DNA of 64,000 nt from Marinomonas spartinae (lineage in GTDB: Bacteria; Pseudomonadota; Gammaproteobacteria; Pseudomonadales; Marinomonadaceae), in the NCBI RefSeq assembly GCF_900089775.1, contig NZ_FLOB01000002.1, positions 1 through 64,000 on the forward strand, read 5' to 3'. Shown piece by piece: positions 17,977 through 25,075 of the stretch. The notes beneath the pieces were generated by a model. That model saw nothing but the letters and a program-made list of their open reading frames with translations. It was not told the DNA's origin and searched no databases. The position numbers and the translations under genes are program-made. The stretch's first letter is position 1. The number at the start of each line of letters is the position of its first letter.

Positions 17977-19569
17977 CTATTCTTTCACTTCAGGTTTAAC
18001 GAACCATTCATAGCCTTTTAGCATGCCATGCCAATAGAAGGGCGGTAAGATCTCTTCTTTTAATAGCCAAGCAAAATAAGTGGGTTTGGTGCCATCATTG
18101 ATCCATTTTGGAAAGGTAGGTAAAAGCTTTCCGCCATAACCAAATTCCGCTAAGACGATTTTGCCACGTTCAACGGTGAGTGGACAGGAGCCATAACCGT
18201 CGTAAATGGCTTTAATCGGACGGTTTTGTAACGCATCGGCAATATTTTGGGCGACGACTGGAGCCTGTTTACGAGCGGCAGCCATGGTTTTGGCGTTAGG
18301 CGTGTTGGATACATCGCCCAGTGACCAGATGTTGCTAAATCGAGTATGTTGTAAGGTTTCCTTATCGACTTCGACCCAGCCAGCCTCATCGGCAAGGGGA
18401 CTATTGCGAATAAAGTCGGGTGCACATTGCGGCGGACAAACGTGCAGCATATCAAATTGGGTTTCAATGATCGTGGGCTCGCCGTTTTTGTCTTTTGCCG
18501 CGAAATACGCCCGTTTGTTTGGACCATCGACTTTCACCAAGTTGTGACTGTATTGAGTGTTGACTTGGTATTTTTTAAGATAGCTTTCAAGGGCGGGTAC
18601 ATAGGCTGGTACGCCAAAAATCACGCCGCCAGCATTATAAAAAGACGTTTTGATGTTCTTGTGACTGCCGTTTTTTAGCCAATGATCGCACGACAAATAC
18701 ATGGCTTTTTGTGGCGCACCAGCGCATTTTATGGGCATAGGAGGCTGGGTAAATACAGCATTTCCGTTTTTTAAGTTTTTTACCAACTCCCAAGTATAAG
18801 GGGCCAAGTCATAGCGATAATTGGAGGTAACGCCATTCTTTCCAAGAGTCTCAGATAATCCTTCAATGGCCTCCCAGTTGAGTTTAATGCCAGCAGCAAC
18901 TACTAAAAAGCGGTAACTGACTTGTTGGCCATTATCCAGTACTAGCTTATTCTCGTTGGGTAAAAAAGTACTGACGGACTGTTGAATCCAAGTACTATTG
19001 CGGGGGATGACATGAGCCATTTTTCGGTGAGTTTTGGCTGCTTTGAATACGCCGCCGCCAACGAGGGTCCACCCCGGTTGGTAGTAATGGCTGTTGGCAG
19101 GGTCAATCAGGCAGAGTTTGATGTTGGATTGACGTTTTAGCAAGCTCGCAGCGGTTGCTAAGCCTGCGGATCCTGCGCCGACAATAACAACATCGTATTG
19201 CGGGGAGGGTGATGCGGAGGCAGCCGCTTGGGGTTGAATGGTCGGTTCTTGGCTAGCTTGCCAGATTTGCGTTGAACGATTACCTGTCCGGCAGTATGCG
19301 TGAACGTTCAGTGTCCCTTTGAGCGCTTGTTTGAATGCCCCAACGTCCTCTGGTTGCATTTGGCCTCCAGAAAAAGGGATGTGTATCGCCGAGATATGAT
19401 TGGCTTTGGCCTGTTCGGCCACTTTGGCAAAATTAAGTTGCCCTTCCTCCTCGTTGTCAGGTCGATTACAGATGATCAGTGTGACGCCTGATTTTGCTAA
19501 GGTATCGACGTCGTCTAAACTGATTTGTTCAGACACGGAATAGTGGTCTGTGATGGCTTTGCGCAACAT
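17977..19569 (-). CDS. Rhodanese-like (DUF442) domain fused to sulfide:quinone oxidoreductase-type flavoprotein
   Basis: This 530-residue fusion is part of sulfide oxidation. Residues 1-110 are a DUF442/TIGR01244-type domain with active loop CRTGNRS at Cys93; the six-residue C-x4-R loop is the rhodanese (sulfurtransferase) type. Residues 125-530 are an FAD/NAD-type reductase with VIVGAGSAG at 128-136 and the second FAD motif WSLGDVSNTPNAKT near 416. Candidate redox cysteines lie at 282, 294, 378 and 382 (PIKCAGAPQKAMYLSC and CPPQC). The SQR half would oxidise sulfide to persulfide, the N-terminal domain pass sulfane sulfur on. The dioxygenase gene lies 81 bases upstream. Confidence 0.85.
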   Translation of the reverse strand: MLRKAITDHYSVSEQISLDDVDTLAKSGVTLIICNRPDNEEEGQLNFAKVAEQAKANHISAIHIPFSGGQMQPEDVGAFKQALKGTLNVHAYCRTGNRSTQIWQASQEPTIQPQAAASASPSPQYDVVIVGAGSAGLATAASLLKRQSNIKLCLIDPANSHYYQPGWTLVGGGVFKAAKTHRKMAHVIPRNSTWIQQSVSTFLPNENKLVLDNGQQVSYRFLVVAAGIKLNWEAIEGLSETLGKNGVTSNYRYDLAPYTWELVKNLKNGNAVFTQPPMPIKCAGAPQKAMYLSCDHWLKNGSHKNIKTSFYNAGGVIFGVPAYVPALESYLKKYQVNTQYSHNLVKVDGPNKRAYFAAKDKNGEPTIIETQFDMLHVCPPQCAPDFIRNSPLADEAGWVEVDKETLQHTRFSNIWSLGDVSNTPNAKTMAAARKQAPVVAQNIADALQNRPIKAIYDGYGSCPLTVERGKIVLAEFGYGGKLLPTFPKWINDGTKPTYFAWLLKEEILPPFYWHGMLKGYEWFVKPEVKE

Positions 19570-19650
19570 GCTCTTCTCTCTTTTTTGTCGTTATATGTAT
19601 GTTTGCTGCTCTTTGGTGAGTCTATGATTCTCGTGCTCTATGTTGATGTT

Positions 19651-20532
19651 TTATGTAAAGGCGTTTAGTGGGATTTTTAAGTAAGACAAACCATTTTCTT
19701 CTGAATTAGGAAGGTGGCCGGCTCTCATATTCACTTGCAGCGATGGTAAAATAAGACGTGGCATAGCTAGGGTTTTATCTCTGCCTTCCCGTAACTGAAC
19801 AAAAGTGGCTTTGTTAATGTCTTGTTTGACATGGATATTATGTGCTCGCTGAGTTTTGATATCCGTTTGATATTCGAGTTCACGTCCATTTGGACAATAG
19901 TCATGGCACATATAAATTCGATAGTCTTCAGGTAAGGCGAGGATTTTTTGAATGGAGTCATACAGGGTACCAGCATCGCCCCCAGGGAAATCGGCTCTAG
20001 CTGTTCCTGCATCAGGCATAAATAAGGTATCCCCAACGAAAACGGCATTACCTAGCACATGGGTAAAGCATGCCGGTGTATGGCCGGGTGTATGCATGGC
20101 GGTACATGGCATCGTTCCGATGGTAAATTGTTCGCCATCTTTGAATAAATGATCAAATTGAGAGCCGTCGTGTTTAAACTCCTGACCTTCGTTAAAGACT
20201 TTAGCAAAGGTGTCTTGCACAGTACGAATTTGTTCACCGATACCAATTTTTCCACCAAGTTTCTCTTTAATATAGGGGGCGGCGGAAAGATGATCTGCAT
20301 GGACATGAGTCTCAATTAACCATTCTACGGTCAGTTTATGCGCCGTGACATACTCAATTATGTCGTCAGCGCTTTTATAAAAAGTGCTGCCAGAGGCATA
20401 ATCGAAATTCATGACACTATCGACAATCGCACAGTTTGACGATTCAGGGTCCTTTACCACATAAGAAAATGTGCTGGTATCTTTTTCAAAAAAAGCCGCT
20501 ACTTCGGGTTTCATTACCGTGTTAGTTGTCAT
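19651..20532 (-). CDS. ETHE1/Blh-like persulfide dioxygenase (MBL fold)
   Basis: This predicted non-haem iron enzyme oxidises glutathione persulfide to sulfite. It is a 293-residue metallo-beta-lactamase fold with metal motif THVHADH (His76, His78, Asp80, His81), then HTPGHTPACFTH and GDTLFMPDAGTARADFPGG, which are the characteristic ETHE1/Blh signatures, including the substrate-loop Arg-Asp. The start at 20532 is supported by GGAGAGGTGCAAG just upstream; the longer frame to 20562 lacks a ribosome site. A sigma-54 promoter lies about 75 bases upstream. It is first in an operon with the sulfide:quinone oxidoreductase fusion. Confidence 0.88.
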   Translation of the reverse strand: MTTNTVMKPEVAAFFEKDTSTFSYVVKDPESSNCAIVDSVMNFDYASGSTFYKSADDIIEYVTAHKLTVEWLIETHVHADHLSAAPYIKEKLGGKIGIGEQIRTVQDTFAKVFNEGQEFKHDGSQFDHLFKDGEQFTIGTMPCTAMHTPGHTPACFTHVLGNAVFVGDTLFMPDAGTARADFPGGDAGTLYDSIQKILALPEDYRIYMCHDYCPNGRELEYQTDIKTQRAHNIHVKQDINKATFVQLREGRDKTLAMPRLILPSLQVNMRAGHLPNSEENGLSYLKIPLNAFT

Positions 20533-20605
20533 CTTGCACCTCTCCGATTGATTGTTGGTCAAATAGCATGCTGATTTGGCCGATTTATCTTGTTAAGATT
20601 TGTAG

Positions 20606-20622
20606 AGCAGAAAGCATGCCAA
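20606..20622 (-). promoter_or_regulatory. Sigma-54 (-24/-12) promoter of the persulfide operon
   Basis: Read on the minus strand, TTGGCATGCTTTCTGCT carries GG and GC exactly ten bases apart, matching the TGGCAC-N5-TTGCW consensus well. Transcription would start near 20595, leaving a leader of about 60 bases before the dioxygenase start at 20532. The divergent sigma-54 activator gene supports the call. Confidence 0.8.
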
Positions 20623-20673
20623 TGTCTTTTGGTTTCTTAAGTCTTTGAAAAGAAGGGATTTTTATTTTTTGCA

Positions 20674-20742
20674 GGTCAGTTCTATCGAAATTCAATTGAC
20701 CAACATCATATCTCTTGTCATATTTGTCTTAACTTTTGACAA
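20674..20742. promoter_or_regulatory. Candidate enhancer sites for the FisR-type activator
   Basis: Two dyads lie 80-150 bases upstream of the sigma-54 start point: GGTCA (20674-20678) facing TGACC (20697-20701), and TTGTCA (20715-20720) facing TGACAA (20737-20742). The location and long spacer fit upstream activating sequences for Fis-type helix-turn-helix dimers. Both also lie just before the activator's own start, allowing autoregulation. This is inferred from symmetry only. Confidence 0.5.
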
Positions 20743-20760
20743 AAATGGCGAGGCTTGTGT

Positions 20761-22104
20761 ATGGATATCATTGCGTCTGATTCACCGTCTCTTGAAGGAC
20801 TTACGAGCATGCTCGAGGGGTACGATTGCCCAGCGATTCTGGTGTCGGTGGATTATCAAATTCTCGCGATCAATCAGTATTATCGAGAAGAGTTTGGTGA
20901 GGTTCTATTGCAAGCCAAACCGCGTTGTTTTGAGGTATCCCATGGTTATAACGTCCCCTGTGATGTGGCTGGAGAAGATTGCCCGCTTGCGGCAACTCTA
21001 GACTCTGGTCGTAAAGAACGAGTTCTGCATATTCACCAAACCCCAAGAGGCAAGGAACATGTGGATGTAGAAATGGTTCCAATCCATGATAGCCAGGGTA
21101 AGCTGTTATTTTTCGTTGAGTTACTGCGCGCTGTTGCTATAGCCAGTGCTGAAACTGGCAGTAAAACGCTAGTGGGATCTAGTAAGCCTTTTAATCTCAT
21201 GTTAGAAAAAGTGACCCGAGTCAGCCAGAGCGATGCGTCTGTATTGCTGCTAGGGGAGTCGGGAAGTGGTAAAGAGTTAGTGGCACATGCTATCCATCAA
21301 GGCAGTGACAGAGCGAAGAATTCGCTTGTCACCTTAGAATGTGCTGGCTTAACCGACTCTTTGTTTGAAAGTGAATTGTTTGGTCATGTGAAAGGCGCCT
21401 ACACAGGGGCATATAGCAATCGCACGGGATTAGTGGAGTTAGCGAACGGTGGAACGCTATTCTTGGATGAAATTGGCGACGTCCCCCTTTCGATGCAAGT
21501 CAAACTGCTACGTTTAATTGAGACAGGTTCGTTCCGGCCTGTTGGTTCCTCCAGTGCCAAGCATACGAGCTTTAGATTGATCTGTGCGACCCATAAAAAC
21601 CTCGCTCAAATGGTAAAAGATGGCGTGTTTCGTCAAGACTTATACTATCGAATTAATGTCTTCCCTATTTATGTTCCATCATTACGTGAACGACGCGACG
21701 ATCTTGCTTTGCTAATTAGCACATTATTAAAGCGTATTAGTCCTCGTAAGGAATATCATCTTACGGATTCTGCGTTTCATGTATTAAAGCAATATGACTT
21801 TCCTGGCAATATTCGCGAGTTAAGTAACATTCTCAACCGTGCCACCATATTGACGGATACGAATGTCATTGAACGCAGTACGATAGAGGAGTGCCTGATT
21901 ATTGATCAGGAACTTAATCAACAGATTGCAGCTCAGCCTACAGAGTGTGTCAACGTAAATGACACAAAGAGAGAGTGGGTGGACTTAAAAACAGCAGAGT
22001 ACCTATATTTGTCTGACTTACTGTCCTTTTATAATCATGACAAAGTGAAAGTAGCCGAAGTGGCTGGTATTAGTCTGCGTTCTCTCTATAGGAAGCTCCA
22101 ATAG
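20761..22104 (+). CDS. fisR: FisR-type sigma-54-dependent activator of sulfide/persulfide oxidation
   Basis: This regulator responds to sulfane sulfur and switches on persulfide oxidation through sigma-54. Its 447 residues comprise an N-terminal PAS-like sensor (1-120), an AAA+ domain (about 140-375) with Walker A GESGSGKE, the sigma-54 contact loop GAYTGA and Walker B-type GGTLFLDEIGD, and a C-terminal Fis-like helix-turn-helix (VAEVAGISLRSLYRKLQ). Sensor cysteines 56, 67 and 74 keep the 11- and 7-residue spacing of Cys53, Cys64 and Cys71 described in Cupriavidus FisR. The ATG at 20761 follows GCGAGG. Divergence from the dioxygenase operon supports the role. Confidence 0.85.
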   Translation: MDIIASDSPSLEGLTSMLEGYDCPAILVSVDYQILAINQYYREEFGEVLLQAKPRCFEVSHGYNVPCDVAGEDCPLAATLDSGRKERVLHIHQTPRGKEHVDVEMVPIHDSQGKLLFFVELLRAVAIASAETGSKTLVGSSKPFNLMLEKVTRVSQSDASVLLLGESGSGKELVAHAIHQGSDRAKNSLVTLECAGLTDSLFESELFGHVKGAYTGAYSNRTGLVELANGGTLFLDEIGDVPLSMQVKLLRLIETGSFRPVGSSSAKHTSFRLICATHKNLAQMVKDGVFRQDLYYRINVFPIYVPSLRERRDDLALLISTLLKRISPRKEYHLTDSAFHVLKQYDFPGNIRELSNILNRATILTDTNVIERSTIEECLIIDQELNQQIAAQPTECVNVNDTKREWVDLKTAEYLYLSDLLSFYNHDKVKVAEVAGISLRSLYRKLQ

Positions 22105-22593
22105 CCAATTAATTGGATTAATATGCTTCTTTCTCTAGCTTGTTTACCGGATGACGTTTTTGGTGGCAATAAACGCTAATCTCATCTCTTATCATACTGT
22201 TTTCCTCCTTAAAGATAATCAATCTGTCATCAAAAAGCAATTAATTGTATAGAAACAATAAATTACGTTTAATTTTATATCTTTGTTTAATTTCACTTTA
22301 TCCTATTGTTTGCTTTTAACTAAACATTTAAATTTATTTGTTTAGCCTTTTTATTTTAAATAAATTATTTCTGCATTACTAAGTCTCTGAATTTGTTTGG
22401 TTTTATTTTTGTAAGATTTGTCTTTTTTTATGTTTTTAGTGATTTTGTCTTTTTTGTTTAGGGGATAGGAAATAACTTAATAAAAGATTCTTACCTGATC
22501 ATAGATTGATAAACAAATAGAAACGTACTAAACGGATTTTTTTTATTTAAGATCCAGTTGTGTTTGCAAGACGACCCAAAGGAAATGGTAGTG
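22105..22593. other. AT-rich gap before the pilus operon
   Basis: About 490 bases with long A/T runs and no gene that I can support. A possible -35, TTGATA at 22506-22511, is followed 17 bases later by the weak -10 TAAACG; this is the best promoter candidate for the pilus operon. The change to lower GC starts here and continues to about 29.3 kb, suggesting the left border of a transferred segment. Confidence 0.4.
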
Positions 22594-23064
22594 ATGAGAA
22601 TACGAATTGGGTTATTAGTATGTTTCTATGCTTTAACAGCATATGGCAGTGACAATGTAAGCTTGAGTCTAGCTGGCTATATTCCAGCAAAATGTAGTAT
22701 TACAGCCGTCAATAATAACTTAATACTTTCTTCAACTGGCCTTGCAAGCACGGATCTAATAATTGACTGTAATTCACCTATGCGAGTATCGATGCAATCA
22801 TTAAATGGTGGCTTGCGCCATCAGCAAAGTACTCAAGTAAAAAATTATAGCGTGACGTTTTCAATTATTGGAAGCAAATACAGAATGTCTGTATCTGCTA
22901 ATAATTTGAAAACAAGAAAGTTTTTTAACGTTGATAATATTTTATTTAAACGCACAGGAAAATTGCAGCTCAAAATTTTGGATCCGTTAATTTATGCGGG
23001 AAACTATCAGGATGTTTTACGCATAGAAATGACTCCATCTGTTGTATCTGGTGGCGTCTGGTAA
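22594..23064 (+). CDS. Pilin-like minor subunit of a chaperone-usher pilus
   Basis: This 156-residue secreted protein has a short signal peptide (MRIRIGLLVCFYALTAYG, cut before SDN). The mature part begins with a beta-strand VSLSLAGYIPAKCSIT and has a Cys pair (in AKCSI and IIDCNS) like the disulfide of pilin Ig folds. Its last strand AGNYQDVLRIEM matches the G/NYxDxLxxxx end strand of archaic pilins (SCPU-like). ATG 22594 is chosen since AAAGGA lies ten bases before it; the frame could start at 22558. Being first in the operon and more basic than the following pilin, it is probably a minor subunit or assembly initiator. Confidence 0.7.
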   Translation: MRIRIGLLVCFYALTAYGSDNVSLSLAGYIPAKCSITAVNNNLILSSTGLASTDLIIDCNSPMRVSMQSLNGGLRHQQSTQVKNYSVTFSIIGSKYRMSVSANNLKTRKFFNVDNILFKRTGKLQLKILDPLIYAGNYQDVLRIEMTPSVVSGGVW

Positions 23065-23117
23065 AGGTTAATTTTAGACATAATCATTCTAGCCATATTA
23101 ATGAAGGAATATCGAAA

Positions 23118-23594
23118 ATGAAAAAGTTAATCATACTCTCAGCAATTGCAACATTATCTTCAGGTGCCGTATTCGCAGAAAACGTTTCAGTAAGTGGTAC
23201 CGTCCCTTCGATTTGTGAAGTGAAAACCGCGAATACATCTGTATTATTTACCACCCTAGCAAAAGATCAAGTCAGCAACGTTGACTTTACGGTTAAATGT
23301 AATGATCCAGATGGCGCAACCGTATCGCTTACTTCATCAGAAGGTCATATGCAAACAGTAGATGGCCAAGATGGAACGGGTATTGGTTATAAAGCGGAAT
23401 TAAAGGCTAATCCATATGACTTTACTTTGACTGCATTGAGTGGCTCCAATGATCAGGTTGCCTCTCAAAGTCAAGCTGGTTCTTCAGCTTTAGCCGCTGG
23501 CATTTCTGGAAAAATTAAATTAACGGTTCTACAGGATGCAATTTACTCTGGTAACTATACAGATCAGCTAATGCTATCCATTACAGCGAATTAA
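23118..23594 (+). CDS. Major pilin subunit of a chaperone-usher pilus
   Basis: This 158-residue secreted subunit has a clear signal peptide (MKKLIILSAIATLSSGAVFA). The mature N-terminus ENVSVSGTVPSICEV is an alternating hydrophobic donor strand for neighbour complementation. Cysteines in SICEV and VKCND form the expected disulfide, and AIYSGNYTDQLMLSITAN is the C-terminal strand typical of archaic (SCPU-type) pilins. Small polar composition (Ser, Thr, Ala, Asp) suits a major shaft subunit. A strong AAGGAATA ribosome site and a terminator directly after the gene suggest it is made in excess over the assembly proteins. Confidence 0.8.
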   Translation: MKKLIILSAIATLSSGAVFAENVSVSGTVPSICEVKTANTSVLFTTLAKDQVSNVDFTVKCNDPDGATVSLTSSEGHMQTVDGQDGTGIGYKAELKANPYDFTLTALSGSNDQVASQSQAGSSALAAGISGKIKLTVLQDAIYSGNYTDQLMLSITAN

Positions 23595-23603
23595 AAATCT
23601 AAT

Positions 23604-23634
23604 AAAAAAGGCAGTTTTATACTGCCTTTTTTTT
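23604..23634 (+). terminator. Terminator inside the pilus operon, after the major pilin
   Basis: AAAAAAGGCAG (23604-23614) pairs with CTGCCTTTTTT (23622-23632) around a short TTTTATA loop, with eight T at the end. It lies between the pilin and the first chaperone, so partial read-through would set a high pilin-to-chaperone ratio. Confidence 0.85.
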
Positions 23635-23653
23635 CATCTTAGGAAATATTATT

Positions 23654-24352
23654 ATGCGATACGTTATCTTTTTTATTTATACTATTTTTTCCTACTCAGC
23701 CTATGCCTTTCAGGTAAAACCGATGGTTTTTGAAGTTCAACCAACAGGTAGCCAATCGCAACAAACCATGCGTGTATTAAATGACTCTAATGTTCCTCTC
23801 ACCATTGAAATATCAGCCTATAATTTATTGATAGGTAAGAGCGGAACTGAAACATTAAAGCCTAATGAAGATGATTTTTTAATTATTCCTTTGACCACTA
23901 TTATCCCACCAGGAAAAAGTCAATCCGTCATTATTCGCTACATAGGAGATCCTTTGTTGTCAGCTTCTAAGGCGTACCGTATTGCGATAAACCAGGTAGT
24001 TGTTGATTTAGGATCATTGAATAAGTCAGGTGTCGGTATGGCTGTTAGCTTTAAAACATTACTGAATGTTGTGCCAAAAGAGGCTGAAGCTAAGTTAGTG
24101 ATCAAAGGTAAGCAACAGTCAGCTCGCGATTCTTGGAATGTGATGCTTGAAAATAAAGGTAATAAATATATCCGGCTGTCAAAATCAAAATGGATTATAA
24201 AAAATAAAGATAAAAAAATGGTGCTCGATGGTGAATCTCTGAATAAAGCTCTAACAGGTAAACTATTGCTTCCAAATTCAAATTGTGAAGTGACGATAAA
24301 AGTTCCATCACAATTTAATGCTGACAATAGTGAATTAGAAGTGGTTCTATAA
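23654..24352 (+). CDS. Periplasmic pilus chaperone 1
   Basis: This is a two-domain immunoglobulin-like chaperone of 232 residues. After the signal peptide (about 1-18, ending SAYAF), FQVKPMVFEVQPTGSQSQQTMRVLNDS is the usual edge strand and the following LTIEISAYNLL. IPPGKSQSVIIRYIGDP is the F1-strand region found in pilus chaperones. It would bind subunits in the periplasm and bring them to the usher. Its stop TAA overlaps the ATG of chaperone 2 (TAATG), so the two are translationally coupled. An archaic operon normally has one chaperone, so a tandem pair is unusual. Confidence 0.8.
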   Translation: MRYVIFFIYTIFSYSAYAFQVKPMVFEVQPTGSQSQQTMRVLNDSNVPLTIEISAYNLLIGKSGTETLKPNEDDFLIIPLTTIIPPGKSQSVIIRYIGDPLLSASKAYRIAINQVVVDLGSLNKSGVGMAVSFKTLLNVVPKEAEAKLVIKGKQQSARDSWNVMLENKGNKYIRLSKSKWIIKNKDKKMVLDGESLNKALTGKLLLPNSNCEVTIKVPSQFNADNSELEVVL

Positions 24353-25074
24353 TGTATAAATTAGCGAGATCGTTCATTTTGTTTTTGATGATTTCTATTT
24401 TTCCAGTTTTTGCAATAGAAATAACACCAATGGTGGTAACGCTCTCTCCTGAAAAAACAGCTCCTTTTAGCATTATATATAACGATCTTCCTAGAGATAT
24501 TGCATTTGACATTCAAGTTTATGAAGTGAAATTTGATAAAGCAGGTATTTATAAACCAGCACTGATACCGTTAAATAATTCTCCTCTATGGGTTTTTCCA
24601 CCATCTTTATTTTTAGAATCAGGACAACATCAAAAAATTCAATTTAGATGGCTTGGTGACAAGTTTCCTGCTATGGATAAAACGTATCAAGTTAGTTTGA
24701 TAGAAGAAGGTATCAACAGCATCAGTATAGCTGAAAGTTCAAAGTTGCGAATATTGATGAATTTAAATTTGATCATTCACATTGATCAAGAAGCACTAAA
24801 ACCAGATTTAGTAATCGGTAAACCTTATATAGAGAAAGGGTATCTGATTACTAGGGTCATCAATAGAGGAGCCGGAGCAGCAAGGTTAAGCGATTATAAT
24901 ATTAAAATAAAGAAAAAAAATATTAAGGTAGGAGAGTATTATAAGAACCAATTAAAAGAGAGAGGTTATGATGTGTTTTTCCCTCCCTATTGCTCTGTGT
25001 TGATTAAGTTACCAATACCAAAGTCGGTAAAAAAAGATGGTTTATATGGTTTTCATATTGATCTGGTTGGGTGA
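24352..25074 (+). CDS. Periplasmic pilus chaperone 2
   Basis: This is a second immunoglobulin-like chaperone, 240 residues, clearly different from the first. A signal peptide (about 1-22, ending FPVFA) is followed by IEITPMVVTLSPEKTAPFSI. LFLESGQHQKIQFRWLGDK is the F1-G1 region, and the C-terminal domain ends CSVLIKLPIPKSVKKDGL. Lysine-rich sequence (KIKKKNIKVGEYYKNQ) is prominent. It directly precedes the usher, one base apart. Perhaps each chaperone serves one of the two pilins or the tip protein; this is a guess from copy number. Confidence 0.8.
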   Translation: MYKLARSFILFLMISIFPVFAIEITPMVVTLSPEKTAPFSIIYNDLPRDIAFDIQVYEVKFDKAGIYKPALIPLNNSPLWVFPPSLFLESGQHQKIQFRWLGDKFPAMDKTYQVSLIEEGINSISIAESSKLRILMNLNLIIHIDQEALKPDLVIGKPYIEKGYLITRVINRGAGAARLSDYNIKIKKKNIKVGEYYKNQLKERGYDVFFPPYCSVLIKLPIPKSVKKDGLYGFHIDLVG

Positions 25075-25075
25075 T

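Noticed and set aside
19651..20532. Beta-lactamase
   Set aside because: The HxHxDH motif is a general metallo-beta-lactamase fold feature; the ETHE1-type signatures and the sulfide context point to a persulfide dioxygenase.
20761..22104. NtrC or other nitrogen regulator
   Set aside because: The N-terminal domain is not a receiver and has the three-cysteine FisR pattern, and the neighbours are sulfur genes.
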